A DNA stretch of 61,690 nucleotides from Bryobacterales bacterium (GTDB lineage: Bacteria > Acidobacteriota > Terriglobia > Bryobacterales > Bryobacteraceae). How positions within the stretch are numbered: position 1 is the first letter of the stretch; each line of letters opens with the position of its first letter. Below are positions 1-9,039 of the stretch, in pieces. The stretch is from the NCBI GenBank assembly GCA_003163855.1, contig PLRJ01000194.1:17505-79194 (forward strand), given 5' to 3'. The position numbers and the translations under genes are program-made. The notes beneath the pieces were generated by a model. It searched no databases, was not told the origin of the DNA, and was given only the letters and a program-made list of their open reading frames with translations.

Positions 1-854
1 TTTACTGGATGGCGCACAACTTCTGGGAGACCGGGAACGCGCTGGATTTCTACAACGGTCCCTATTCAGCGGTCGCTATACAGGGCGGCAAGCCTTATCC
101 GGGTTACCACGATTGGCTGACGGCCATCCGCTATTACTATGAGGCTGGAAAAATGTGTTCGGGAATCGGGCTGATTGTTCTAGGCGCAGTTGGGCTGGTG
201 TGCGCGATTGTCAAGCGTAAGTTACTGGCTTGCGGATTCTTGCTATTGACTCCTGCGTTTTACGTTTGGAGCATGCATAGTTCGAAGGGCTCACCGATTT
301 TTCTGCCGGGCCTGTGGCCGCATGGTTATTACAACTCGCGCTATGGAATCGCGGTGGCAGTTGCCTGCGCGTTCGCAGCGGGAGCCATTGTAACGACGCG
401 GGCGCGCATGCTGATGCCGTTGCTGCTAGCTTTGGTTGCAGTGGGGCCGTGGCTGGTGGCGCCTTCGCGAGAGAACTGGATCTGCTGGAAGGAATCGCAG
501 AAAAATTCGGATGCGCGCCGAGCGTGGACGGCGCAGGCCGCTGTGTTTTTACGCAGCGAGTATCGCAAGGGAGATGGTGTGCTGACCGAATTTGGAGACC
601 TGACAGGCATTTTTGGCGCCGCCGGCATTCCGCTGGTGGAGAGCCTGCATGAGGGTAACGGTCCGGCGTTTTTTGCTAATACACTGCCGAGCGGACTGGT
701 GAGGCAAGCGAAATGGGCGATTGCACAAGCAGGCGACAAACTGGCTGGCGCGATTGCAACGGCCGATTCGTACCAGGTGGTGCGCAGCATTGAAGTTCCC
801 GGCGCGCCCGTGTTGAATATCTATGAGCGCAAGAATAGGCGAGGGCCAATTTGA
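1..854 (+). CDS. C-terminal part of a multipass membrane protein, probably GT39-type glycosyltransferase
   Basis: The reading frame is open from the window edge (a Trp and a Tyr codon precede the Met codon at 9), so the N-terminus is missing. At least two hydrophobic stretches are visible, one at about residues 50-90 and one at about 115-150 counted from that Met. A soluble C-terminal domain of about 130 residues follows. The layout fits the C-terminus of polyprenyl-phosphate-sugar-dependent glycosyltransferases (GT39/PMT-like), which transfer sugars on the outer face of the inner membrane, but no catalytic motif is in view. The stop codon overlaps the TTG start of the next gene in TTGA, indicating translational coupling. 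The family call is tentative. Confidence 0.55.
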   Translation, partial: YWMAHNFWETGNALDFYNGPYSAVAIQGGKPYPGYHDWLTAIRYYYEAGKMCSGIGLIVLGAVGLVCAIVKRKLLACGFLLLTPAFYVWSMHSSKGSPIFLPGLWPHGYYNSRYGIAVAVACAFAAGAIVTTRARMLMPLLLALVAVGPWLVAPSRENWICWKESQKNSDARRAWTAQAAVFLRSEYRKGDGVLTEFGDLTGIFGAAGIPLVESLHEGNGPAFFANTLPSGLVRQAKWAIAQAGDKLAGAIATADSYQVVRSIEVPGAPVLNIYERKNRRGPI

Positions 855-1648
855 TTGAAATTCCGTTTGCGAAGCTGCACGGCGCGGAAAACGATTTTCT
901 GCTGACGTGGGGCGATGAAGTTCCGCCGCTGGATCTGCCGGAGGTGACGCGGCGAATCTGCGCACGGACGACGGGTGTTGGCGCGGATGGATGGATGCTG
1001 CTGTGGCGCGAGATTGGAGGGCTGCGAAGCCGCTTGTTTAACGCCGACGGAAGTGAACCCGAAATCTCAGGCAATGGCACGCGCTGCGCGGCGGCATTCG
1101 CCCTTCTGAAGAGTCAGACCAAGGCGTCGGAAGTGGTGATTAACACCGCTGCGGGCAAGAAAAAGCTGCGCCTGATAGAACGGGAGCGGAACCGGTTTTT
1201 GTTTGAGATGGAGATGGGCGTTCCGAAGCTGGAGGAGTTGCATGCTCGGCTGAATCTTGCCGGCAGAGACTGGGACGCCACGCTGTTAAATGTGGGCAAC
1301 CCGCAATGCGCTTTGTTTGTTTCGGCAGTACCCGATGATTGGCGCGTGGCGGCAACGCAGGCTGAAGCGCTGCCGCAGTTTCCGCAGCGGAGCAACGTTT
1401 CGATCGTGCGAGTGGTTAACCGTCACAGGGTGCAAGCCTTTTTTTATGAGCGCGGTGCGGGTGAAACGCGAAGTTCTGGAACAGGCTCGACGGGTGCGGC
1501 GGCGGCTGCTATTCTCAGGGGGGAAGCGGATAGTCCGGTGGAGGTTGAAACCCCTGCCGGTAGCCTGCATCTACGATGGGATGACAGCGTATATCTGACC
1601 GGGCCGGCCGAATTGGTTTGTGAAGGTAGATACTTTCTTGATCTCTGA
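851..1648 (+). CDS. DapF-like protein with both catalytic cysteines replaced by serine
   Basis: The 265-residue protein has the overall pattern of diaminopimelate epimerase (last steps of lysine/meso-DAP synthesis): N-terminal AENDF, a first-half GNGTRC motif and a second-half ERGAGET motif followed by SSGTG. In genuine DapF the two proton-shuttling cysteines lie just before GNG and just before GTG/GSG. Here both are serine (Ser73, codon TCA; Ser209, codon TCT). The frame is otherwise intact and of normal length. TTG start overlaps the upstream stop; the next gene overlaps its 3' end by 29 bp. Known for the family: Cys-to-Ser mutants of DapF lose epimerase activity. Inference: it either acts on another substrate or reaction, or is a non-canonical epimerase; the cell may carry a second dapF elsewhere. 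Confidence 0.8.
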   Translation: MIEIPFAKLHGAENDFLLTWGDEVPPLDLPEVTRRICARTTGVGADGWMLLWREIGGLRSRLFNADGSEPEISGNGTRCAAAFALLKSQTKASEVVINTAAGKKKLRLIERERNRFLFEMEMGVPKLEELHARLNLAGRDWDATLLNVGNPQCALFVSAVPDDWRVAATQAEALPQFPQRSNVSIVRVVNRHRVQAFFYERGAGETRSSGTGSTGAAAAAILRGEADSPVEVETPAGSLHLRWDDSVYLTGPAELVCEGRYFLDL

Positions 1649-2978
1649 GAAGTTAGAATCTCCTGCCGTGGAGGAAACGGCGTTTGCGAGTCTAAAGCAG
1701 AAGATTCAAAGCAAAACAGCACGGGTTGGCGTGCTTGGACTTGGTTATGTTGGGCTTCCGCTGGCGGTTGAATTCGCGCGGGCGGGATTTGATGTCACCG
1801 GAATCGACGTTCAACAAGAGAAGGTAGACCTGTTTAATACGGGTCATTCGTATATCAAGGACGTTCCCGATAGCGTCTTCGATCCGCTGGTAAAGGGCGG
1901 GAAACTGCGGGCGACAACTGACTTTTCGGTCATCCGCGAGCTGGACACTATTGATATCTGCGTGCCGACGCCGCTGCGCAAGACGAAAGATCCGGATATG
2001 AGTTTTGTGGTGGCGGCAACGGACGCCATCGCACAGTTCCTGCATCCCGGCTTGCTGGTGATGCTGGAATCGACCACCTATCCGGGCACAACCGATGAAC
2101 TGGTGCTGCCTAAATTGCGCGCCAAAGGTCTGGAAGTGGGCAAAGATTTCTTCCTGTGCTTTTCGCCGGAACGAGTAGATCCGGGAAACGCGAAGTTTCA
2201 GACCAACAACATTCCCAAGGTAGTGGGTGGCATTACACCGGCTTGCACGGAAATTGGCGCACTCTTTTATCAACAGGCGTTGGAGACGGTGGTGCCGGTA
2301 AGTTCCACGCGGGTTGCCGAGATGGTGAAGTTGCTGGAGAACACTTTCCGGATGATCAATATCGGCCTAGTGAATGAATTAGCGTTGATGTGCGATCGAA
2401 TGAAAATCGATGTGTGGGAAGTTATTGATGCGGCGGCCACGAAGCCTTTCGGCTTCATGCCCTTCTATCCAGGGCCCGGCTTGGGCGGCCATTGCATACC
2501 TATCGATCCGTTTTATCTGTCGTGGAAGAGCAAGGAAGCGGGGATTGAAGCCCGGTTTATCGAGTTGGCCGGCTACATCAACGGGCGCATGCCTGAGTTT
2601 GTGGTTGAAAAGATTCAGAACGCGTTGAACGACCAGAGCAAACCGGTGCGTGGTTCCCACATTCATATTCTTGGGACGGCCTACAAGCGCAATATCGACG
2701 ATGTGCGCGAGTCTCCGGCGCTGGATATTATCGTGCTGCTGCAACGAATGGGTGGGAATGTGACGTATTCGGATCCGTTCGTAAAAAGTCTGCAAGTGAA
2801 TTCGCAGAAAATGGAAACGCAGGACATGCTGATGTCAGTTGGTACGGCGGACTGCGTGGTTATCGTTACCGACCATAGCGGCGTAGATTACGCTTCGGTA
2901 GTAGCGAACAGCAAGCTGATTGTCGATACGCGTAATGCGTTGAAGGGCTATCGCAGCGAAAATATCGTGCGACTGTAG
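1620..2978 (+). CDS. wbpA: UDP-N-acetyl-D-glucosamine 6-dehydrogenase (nucleotide-sugar dehydrogenase)
   Basis: This 452-residue cytoplasmic enzyme oxidises the C6 hydroxyl of a UDP-HexNAc to a uronic acid in two NAD-dependent steps, feeding O-antigen or exopolysaccharide synthesis. It shows the N-terminal Rossmann motif GLGYVGLPLA (about residues 40-50), FSPERVDPGN, and GGHCIPIDP with the catalytic Cys at about residue 292. A C-terminal UDP-binding domain contains GTAYKRNIDD. Spacing and motifs fit the WbpA/TviB branch better than UDP-glucose dehydrogenase. The GTG at 1620 overlaps the DapF-like gene by 29 bp; an in-frame GTG at 1668 is an alternative. Its stop abuts the stop of the convergent response regulator with no gap. 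Confidence 0.88.
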   Translation: MKVDTFLISEKLESPAVEETAFASLKQKIQSKTARVGVLGLGYVGLPLAVEFARAGFDVTGIDVQQEKVDLFNTGHSYIKDVPDSVFDPLVKGGKLRATTDFSVIRELDTIDICVPTPLRKTKDPDMSFVVAATDAIAQFLHPGLLVMLESTTYPGTTDELVLPKLRAKGLEVGKDFFLCFSPERVDPGNAKFQTNNIPKVVGGITPACTEIGALFYQQALETVVPVSSTRVAEMVKLLENTFRMINIGLVNELALMCDRMKIDVWEVIDAAATKPFGFMPFYPGPGLGGHCIPIDPFYLSWKSKEAGIEARFIELAGYINGRMPEFVVEKIQNALNDQSKPVRGSHIHILGTAYKRNIDDVRESPALDIIVLLQRMGGNVTYSDPFVKSLQVNSQKMETQDMLMSVGTADCVVIVTDHSGVDYASVVANSKLIVDTRNALKGYRSENIVRL

Positions 2979-4379
2979 TTACTCGGCGTCGTCGGGCGAT
3001 TCGTTGTCGAGACCGATCTGCGACAGGCGATAGCGCAAGGCGTTGCGAGTGAGACCGAGCATTCTGGCGGCCTGGCTTTTGTTGCCGTTGGCGCGGCGCA
3101 AGGCTTCACGAATCATCATCTGTTCCCAGTGTTCCAGCGTTTCGCCTTCAGGGAGCAGGGGCGTTTGCTGGCCCGCGGCGCCTGCCAACCCTGCCGCGGA
3201 GTTTGGGCCACGACGGGGTTGTTCTATGCGCATATCAGCTGGCTGCAGAACTTCCTGCGACGCCAGTACGAGACTGCGTTCAATGGTATTTTCCAGTTCG
3301 CGCACGTTGCCCGGCCAGGGATGAGAGAGTAGACGGTCCATAGCGGCGGGACTGATCTCTTTGGCGATAGATCCGAGTTCTTTGGAAAGTTTAGTGACGA
3401 AGTACATCGCCAGAAAGGGAATGTCTTCCTTGCGCTCACGCAAGGGCGGGACATTGATGGGAACTACGTTCAAGCGATAGTAGAGATCTTCACGAAAGCG
3501 ACCTTCTTCTAAAGCCACGCGCAAATCGACATTGGTGGCGGCGACAACGCGCACATCTACGTTGCGGGTGAGGTTCGATCCCAGGCGCTCGAACTGGCGC
3601 TCCTGCAGGATACGGAGCAGTTTCACCTGAATGTTGCCGGGAACGTCGCCAATTTCGTCCAGAAACACGGTGCCTTGATCGGCCTGTTCGAACTTGCCCG
3701 GTTTACTAACGGTGGCTCCGGTAAAAGCTCCTTTTTCGTAGCCGAAGAGTTCGCTCTCCATCAGGTTTTCAGGCAGCGCCGTGCAGTTGATTTTGACGAA
3801 AGCGTGCGTGCGGCGCGGCGAGTGCTGATGGATGGCGCGCGCGATCATGTCTTTACCGACCCCGCTTTCGCCGGCAATAAGGACAGTGGTTCTGGTCGGC
3901 GCCACGCGTTCAACGGTTTGAAAAATGGCGCGCATCGACGGGCTGCGGCCAATGATGTTGTCGAACTGGTAGCGCCGGTCGAGTTGATCGCGCAGACGCC
4001 GGTTTTCATCGCGCAGCGTCTGGATGGCTAGCACTTTTTCAACCACCGTGGTCAGATGATCGAGCGTAAAGGGCTTTTGCAGAAAGTCGGCTGCCCCCAG
4101 TTTCATCGCTTCCACAGCGTTGTCCACTGAACCGTGCGCGGTCATGACGATGACGCCAGCCTGAATGCCGTAGTTGTGCAGTTGCTGGATGAATTGCAGG
4201 CCATCCATTCCGGGGAGGCGCAAGTCGGTAATTACGAGGTTGGCGAGGGATGCCAAAGGAAGGCCTTGTTCGGCGTTAGCTGCGCCATCTACTTCAAAGC
4301 CGGCGGATTCCAGTTCCAACTGAATGACCCGGCGAAGCTTGTCTTCGTCTTCAACAATAAGAATTCGTCCGGCGGGCAT
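2979..4379 (-). CDS. Sigma-54-dependent two-component response regulator (NtrC family)
   Basis: The 466-residue protein has the standard three-part layout. A receiver domain (residues 1-120) has the phospho-acceptor Asp52 in ITDLRLPGMDG. An AAA+ sigma-54 activation domain (about 145-380) has Walker A GESGVGKD and the sigma-54 contact loop GAFTGA. A Fis-type helix-turn-helix sits at the C-terminus (NKSQAARMLGLTRNALRYRL). After phosphorylation by the upstream kinase it should hydrolyse ATP to open sigma-54 promoters. It lies 20 bp downstream of the histidine kinase gene, so the two form one operon. The targets are unknown. Confidence 0.95.
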   Translation of the reverse strand: MPAGRILIVEDEDKLRRVIQLELESAGFEVDGAANAEQGLPLASLANLVITDLRLPGMDGLQFIQQLHNYGIQAGVIVMTAHGSVDNAVEAMKLGAADFLQKPFTLDHLTTVVEKVLAIQTLRDENRRLRDQLDRRYQFDNIIGRSPSMRAIFQTVERVAPTRTTVLIAGESGVGKDMIARAIHQHSPRRTHAFVKINCTALPENLMESELFGYEKGAFTGATVSKPGKFEQADQGTVFLDEIGDVPGNIQVKLLRILQERQFERLGSNLTRNVDVRVVAATNVDLRVALEEGRFREDLYYRLNVVPINVPPLRERKEDIPFLAMYFVTKLSKELGSIAKEISPAAMDRLLSHPWPGNVRELENTIERSLVLASQEVLQPADMRIEQPRRGPNSAAGLAGAAGQQTPLLPEGETLEHWEQMMIREALRRANGNKSQAARMLGLTRNALRYRLSQIGLDNESPDDAE

Positions 4380-4399
4380 TCGTGGTGTGCCTCTTCATA

Positions 4400-5647
4400 C
4401 TACGCTGCCATTGGCAAGGCAATTTCAAACGTGGTTCCTTTGCCCAATTCGCTGAAGGGCTGAATGGCGCCGCGATGTTCGTCTACGATTTTGGCCACAA
4501 TGGCCAAGCCTAATCCGACGCCTTGGGCTTTTGTTGTGAAGAACGGATTAAAGATACTTTCAAGATGTTGCGGACTGATGCCAGAGCCGTGGTCGCTTAC
4601 ACGCAACAGCACTTTCGAGCCTGTTGAGCACACCTCGACCTTCACCTGCTGGCCCTCAGCGCTAGCCTGGATGGCGTTTTGAACCAGGTTTGAGAGCGCC
4701 ACTTTCATCAGGTCGGCGTCGAACTGAAAGACGGCGGCGTTGGGAGCAACGTCGTCAATCAGCGAGATATTTCTGCTGCGCGCCAGTTGGGCCTGCTGCT
4801 TGAAGACGTCAGCGATAACAGTCCGGAAGTCGGCCTCAGCCGGGTGTACCTGGAGCGGCCGGGCGAAGTTGAGGAAGCTAGTAATGAGGCTGTTCATTCG
4901 GTCCACTTCCGACTGGATGTAGCCGGCCATTTCGGACATCACCTCCGGCTTGTCGCGCGCTGCCTTCTTGTTCAGCATCTCCGCGGACGCCCGAATGGTT
5001 CCCAGCGGGTTGCGGAGTTCGTGCGCCAGGCCGGCCGTCAACTGGCCTAGAGCCGCCAAGCGCTCCGACCGGCGCAACGAGTCTTGTGTTTCCACCAGGC
5101 GTTCCAGCGCGTTGCGCGTGCGCTGCATTTCGATCCGTTTGGCGCGCGCCTGTTCGAATACCACAAAGGAGACAATGGCCCAGAAGGAGACCCTGAGCAC
5201 CAGGATGCTGTAAAAGCCCTCGAGCGGCTCGAATTTCCACAGCGCTACTCCAATCGGTAGGAACGACAGATAGATCGCGCTGGCGAGAACTGTTACCAGC
5301 AGCACCGGACCGATGCTAAACGTGGTGGCAGCGGAAACCACCGGGATCAGAAAGATGGAGTAGTAGTAGCTATCTATACCGTGCGTGAAACCGACCAGCA
5401 GGGTACTGAAGATCAGTTTCAGAACGATGGACCAGACTTGGCCGCGTGGTGAAGAGAAGAGCGGAAGCCGCGGTTCTACGATTTGAAATGCCGCAATGAG
5501 CGGCAGCAAAATGAGGGCATCGTAGTTCGTTTCGGGTGCGGTTAGCAGCAGGACGGTGGCGAAAATAAGCCACGCGAAGTCTTGCGCCTGGATGAAATGG
5601 CGCGCGCCTGGAGCTTGCTCTGTTGAAGGTTCGGGAATGGAAGGCAT
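4400..5647 (-). CDS. Membrane sensor histidine kinase (NtrB/ZraS-like)
   Basis: The N-terminal ~170 residues hold several hydrophobic segments with very short loops, so the signal is probably sensed in or near the membrane. A coiled linker leads to a HisKA domain with the phospho-accepting His in LAHELRNPLG, then a HATPase_c domain with NLVQNAIQAS (N box), DHGSGI (G1), FFTTK and GVGLGLAI (G2). It should phosphorylate the NtrC-type regulator encoded 20 bp downstream. I chose the ATG at 5647 (preceded by GAGAG, 7-nt spacing). The in-frame ATG at 5692 would overlap the divergent S1 gene start in CATG. A tight GGGGA-A-TCCCC palindrome (5673-5683) lies between the two genes. The frame stays open further upstream but runs antisense to the S1 gene. 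Confidence 0.9.
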   Translation of the reverse strand: MPSIPEPSTEQAPGARHFIQAQDFAWLIFATVLLLTAPETNYDALILLPLIAAFQIVEPRLPLFSSPRGQVWSIVLKLIFSTLLVGFTHGIDSYYYSIFLIPVVSAATTFSIGPVLLVTVLASAIYLSFLPIGVALWKFEPLEGFYSILVLRVSFWAIVSFVVFEQARAKRIEMQRTRNALERLVETQDSLRRSERLAALGQLTAGLAHELRNPLGTIRASAEMLNKKAARDKPEVMSEMAGYIQSEVDRMNSLITSFLNFARPLQVHPAEADFRTVIADVFKQQAQLARSRNISLIDDVAPNAAVFQFDADLMKVALSNLVQNAIQASAEGQQVKVEVCSTGSKVLLRVSDHGSGISPQHLESIFNPFFTTKAQGVGLGLAIVAKIVDEHRGAIQPFSELGKGTTFEIALPMAA

Positions 5648-5690
5648 GAAAGGGCTCTCTATGCCAGAATAAGGGGAATCCCCAGTAGTC

Positions 5691-7391
5691 ATGAGTAATG
5701 TGAATTTCGACCCTTCTGAATCCGCAGAGACTGTCACCTCAGCGGAAGATCCAACCTTTGCCGAAATCCTCTCGAGTTTCGAGCAGCAACATGCCGAAGT
5801 GCCCGGCGAGACCGTAACCGGAACCATTGTTTCCGTCGGTCTGGAAACGATTCTGATTGATATCGGACGCAAGACCGAAGGAGCGCTTTTACTCGCCAAG
5901 TGGCAGGAGGCGGGATACGCCAAGCCACAGGCGGGTGCCACGGTAGCGGTGACGGTTGGTCCGCGAGATCAGGAAGGCTATTACCAGCTTTCCGTAGATA
6001 AGGTGGTGCAGCCGAAGGATTGGAGCGGTTTGCAAGCCGCGTTCGATGAAAAGCAAATCATCAGCGGTGTGGTCCTGGAGCAGGTCAAAGGTGGTTTTAG
6101 GGTTGACGTGGGTATGCGCGCCTTCATGCCGGCTTCCCGGAGCGGCGTGCGCGAGGCCGACGAAATGCCAAAACTTGTCGGGCAGGAAATCAAATGCCGC
6201 ATCAGCAAACTGGATACCGAAAACGAGGACGTTGTCGTCGATCGCCGTTCGGTGTTGGAAGAGGAACAGGCCAAGCGCCGGCAACAGGCGTATTCGGAAT
6301 TGCAGGAAGGCACGGTTGTGCGGGGACGTGTGCGCAGCGTCATGGATTTTGGCGCGTTCGTTGAATTGATGCCAGGTGTGGACGGCTTGCTGCACATAGT
6401 GGATATGGCGTACACGCGGATTGGCAAGGCCAGCGACCACGTCAAGATTGGCGATGAGCTAGACGTCAAGATTCTGAAGCTGGATCCGGCCAGCAAGAAG
6501 ATTTCGCTTGGGTTAAAGCAGTTGCAGGAAGATCCATGGTCGATTGCAGCCAAAAAGTTTCAAATGGGAGATCGCGTTAGCGGGACGGTTTCGCGGCTGG
6601 CCGATTTCGGCGCCTTCGTGGAATTGCTTCCGGGCGTAGACGGGTTGATCCATCTGTCTGAGCTTTCGTGGGATAAGCGCGTGCGTAAACCGGGCGATCT
6701 GCTGAAGATTGGCGATCGGGTAGAAGCGGTAATTCTGCAGGTGAATGCGGCCGACCGGCGAATCGGACTCGGTTACAAGCAGGCGCTGGGCGACCCTTGG
6801 GATGCCATTCAGGAAAAGCATCCGGTGGGAGCTTTGGTGGAAGGCGCCATTGGCAACCTGACTCAGTTCGGCGCGTTTGTGGATCTCGGTGATGGAATTG
6901 AGGGGATGATCCACATCTCCGATATCACCAACGAAAAGCGGCTGGATCACCCCAAGGAGAAACTGTCCAAAGGCCAGACGGTGAAGGCGGTGGTGCTGGA
7001 AATCGACAAGGAGCGGCGGCGCCTGCGTTTGGGCATGAAGCAGTTGGAGCCGACTACGGTTGACCATTACATTTCCGAGCACCAGGCGGGCGAGACCGTA
7101 AGCGGCCGCCTGGTGGAGGTAAGCGGTGACCGTGCCAAGGTGGAACTTGGCGAAGGCGTTATAGCCATGTGTAAGTTGAAGAAGAAGGATGCAAATACGG
7201 AGACAGTAGCCAGCGGGTCGTCGAAATCGTCAGACGTTGGTTCGCTCAGTGCCATGCTGGCGGCGCGCTGGAAGCAGGGTACGGGCGATCAGGCGAGCAA
7301 AGATACGGCGCTAACCGGCCAGGTCCGGCGGTTCAAAATTGCCCATCTGGATGCCGGTAAGCGGTTGATAGAACTGGAGTTGGCTTCGTAG
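5691..7391 (+). CDS. rpsA: Multi-S1-domain RNA-binding protein, 30S ribosomal protein S1 type
   Basis: The 566-residue protein is built of consecutive S1/OB-fold repeats. The clearest are those containing GRVRSVMDFGAFVEL, GTVSRLADFGAFVELLPGVDG and GAIGNLTQFGAFVDLGDGIEG, each followed by a conserved VKAVVL/VDVKIL-type strand and a basic LGMKQL/LGLKQL segment. Two more divergent repeats precede these and at least one follows. S1 proteins bind mRNA leaders and help load them on the 30S subunit. The length matches bacterial S1. Its ATG shares CATG with the alternative start of the divergent kinase gene. No strong Shine-Dalgarno is seen (AGGGG lies 14 nt upstream), as is common for rpsA. A second rpsA elsewhere cannot be excluded. 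Confidence 0.85.
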   Translation: MSNVNFDPSESAETVTSAEDPTFAEILSSFEQQHAEVPGETVTGTIVSVGLETILIDIGRKTEGALLLAKWQEAGYAKPQAGATVAVTVGPRDQEGYYQLSVDKVVQPKDWSGLQAAFDEKQIISGVVLEQVKGGFRVDVGMRAFMPASRSGVREADEMPKLVGQEIKCRISKLDTENEDVVVDRRSVLEEEQAKRRQQAYSELQEGTVVRGRVRSVMDFGAFVELMPGVDGLLHIVDMAYTRIGKASDHVKIGDELDVKILKLDPASKKISLGLKQLQEDPWSIAAKKFQMGDRVSGTVSRLADFGAFVELLPGVDGLIHLSELSWDKRVRKPGDLLKIGDRVEAVILQVNAADRRIGLGYKQALGDPWDAIQEKHPVGALVEGAIGNLTQFGAFVDLGDGIEGMIHISDITNEKRLDHPKEKLSKGQTVKAVVLEIDKERRRLRLGMKQLEPTTVDHYISEHQAGETVSGRLVEVSGDRAKVELGEGVIAMCKLKKKDANTETVASGSSKSSDVGSLSAMLAARWKQGTGDQASKDTALTGQVRRFKIAHLDAGKRLIELELAS

Positions 7392-7448
7392 CGTTGCCAC
7401 GGTAAGCGGACGCGTGACCTATTCAGGTCTGCTACGTCTATATGGTCG

Positions 7449-8078
7449 GTGGACACTCGATCTCAAGTTATCGAAAATAGAGCGGTGCATGTTGGAACGC
7501 AGGAGCGATCAAGTGAGGTAGACTTGATCCGCGCTGCTCAGCGTGGCGAAGGCGACGCCTTTGAGCAACTGGTGCGAACGTACGACCATAACGTACTTCG
7601 CATGGCGCTAAACCTGCTGCACTCGGAAGAGGATGCACGCGATGTTTACCAGGAAGTGTTCCTGCGCGTGTATCGCAATCTGCCGAAGTTCCGGTTTGAC
7701 TGCGCTTTCAGCACCTGGTTGTACCGTATTGTGGCTAATTTATGCCTCGATCAAATCAGAAAGCGTAAGGTTCGTAAGGAAGAGTCCTCGTCGGTAGACC
7801 GCGACGGCGGCGAAGTTGACAGGCTGCAGTTCGTGGCCGAGGAGCGCGCCGATGGCGATCCGCAGCGCCGCCTTATGAGCGCAGAAGTGAACCAGCGCGT
7901 ACAGGATGTGCTGCAGGAACTTACTCCGCGGGAGCGCGTTGTTTTCGAGATGCGACACTTTCAGGGGATGCGGTTGCGTTCCATCGGCGAGTCGCTGGGA
8001 GTTACCGAAGAGGCGGCGAAAAACTGCCTGTTCCGCGCGACGCAGAAGATGCGCGCGTCTTTGGGTGATTTGGTATGA
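7449..8078 (+). CDS. RNA polymerase ECF sigma factor (sigma-70 family, RpoE-like)
   Basis: This 209-residue group 4 sigma factor has a region 2 (about residues 35-105: EQLVRTYDHNV, ARDVYQEVFLRVY, STWLYRIVANLCLDQIRKRK) for -10 recognition and core binding. Region 4 (about 145-205: LTPRERVVFEMRHFQGM, followed by GVTEEAAKNCLFRATQKMR) recognises the -35 element. The start is GTG 7449 in this model; the true start could be the GTG at 7485. The stop overlaps the start of the anti-sigma gene in ATGA, so the two are translationally coupled, the usual arrangement for an ECF sigma and its inhibitor. A small GACCT-ATTC-AGGTC palindrome lies just upstream (about 7417-7430), but I do not assign a promoter. 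Confidence 0.93.
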   Translation: MDTRSQVIENRAVHVGTQERSSEVDLIRAAQRGEGDAFEQLVRTYDHNVLRMALNLLHSEEDARDVYQEVFLRVYRNLPKFRFDCAFSTWLYRIVANLCLDQIRKRKVRKEESSSVDRDGGEVDRLQFVAEERADGDPQRRLMSAEVNQRVQDVLQELTPRERVVFEMRHFQGMRLRSIGESLGVTEEAAKNCLFRATQKMRASLGDLV

Positions 8079-9028
8079 CGTGTCAGGAAGTGCAAGCTGA
8101 GCTGTCGCTTTATCTGTATGGCGAGTTGGATTTTGCCAAGGAAGAAGCCTTGGAGACGCACCTTGAGGATTGCTCGTTCTGCCAGTTGACCCTTAACCGT
8201 GAGAAGAACTGGCATGCCACTTTGAATATCGAGCAGATGGATGTGCCGCTTAACTTGCTGGCGAGTTGCCGGAACGACCTGAAGGCGACTTGTCAGCGCG
8301 AGCGCGGACATTCTCTGGGTCTTTGGCGGTTTCTCGATAGCTTAGCGAACATTTTTGACGTTCGTACTACCAAATGGTCGTCGGTGTTTGCAGTGGGCTC
8401 GATGTTGGTAATGGTTGGATTTGGAGTGGGCCGGATGGCAGACCACTTCTCCTTCAGCGGCCGGAGCCCAGCCGATATGGCTGACATCAGCTTTGCCAAT
8501 TCGCCCGTTACACGCATTCAAAATGTCCGGCCTACGTCCGGGAATCGCGTGACCATTATGGTGGAGCAGGTTCGTAACGGCGAGATTTCCGGCAGCCCCG
8601 ATGATGAGCGGGTGCGTGAGCTTTTGCTGGCAGGCGCGCGCAATTCGCTGGATCCGGGTATCAGGGTGGATGCCGTGGAGATGCTGAGTGGCCAAAACAG
8701 CGAGGATGTGAGGGACGCGTTGATCTCCAGTGTGGAAAACGATCCCAACGCTGCCGTCCGCATGAAAGCGCTGGAAGGTTTGCGCCAGTTCTCTAGCGAT
8801 GTTGTTACGCGCGACGCGTTGAAATTCGTGCTGTCGCACGATCGAGATGCCGGTGTACGGTCTGAAGCAATAGATGTGCTGGTGCCTGCCGATCGGAGTC
8901 TTACGATGACGCCTGAATTGCTGCAAACCCTGCAGGATTTAGTGCACTCCGGGCAGGATGACGATTATGTACACGCACGCTGCCTCCAGGCCCTGGAGGG
9001 AGTGAAGGTCCAGGGTGTCGCGTATTGA
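8075..9028 (+). CDS. Membrane anti-sigma factor: zinc-finger N-terminus, one membrane helix, HEAT-repeat C-terminus
   Basis: The N-terminal 40 residues match the zinc-binding anti-sigma fold (Cys3, then His29-x3-Cys33-x2-Cys36), which sequesters ECF sigma factors at the membrane. One hydrophobic helix lies at about residues 107-127. The outer part (about 170-300) is made of HEAT-like helical repeats (for example DPGIRVDAVEMLSGQNSEDV and the following DPNAAVRMKALEGL). The gene overlaps the ECF sigma gene by 4 bp, so that sigma is the expected partner. HEAT repeats as the sensory part are less usual than short tails and may bind a protein ligand outside the membrane. The PDZ protein follows after 11 bp. 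Confidence 0.85.
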   Translation: MTCQEVQAELSLYLYGELDFAKEEALETHLEDCSFCQLTLNREKNWHATLNIEQMDVPLNLLASCRNDLKATCQRERGHSLGLWRFLDSLANIFDVRTTKWSSVFAVGSMLVMVGFGVGRMADHFSFSGRSPADMADISFANSPVTRIQNVRPTSGNRVTIMVEQVRNGEISGSPDDERVRELLLAGARNSLDPGIRVDAVEMLSGQNSEDVRDALISSVENDPNAAVRMKALEGLRQFSSDVVTRDALKFVLSHDRDAGVRSEAIDVLVPADRSLTMTPELLQTLQDLVHSGQDDDYVHARCLQALEGVKVQGVAY

Positions 9029-9039
9029 GGTAGTGGACC

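Noticed and set aside
5648..5941. N-terminal extension of the histidine kinase
   Set aside because: The extra residues are antisense to the S1 gene and show no domain; ATG 5647 or 5692 are better starts.
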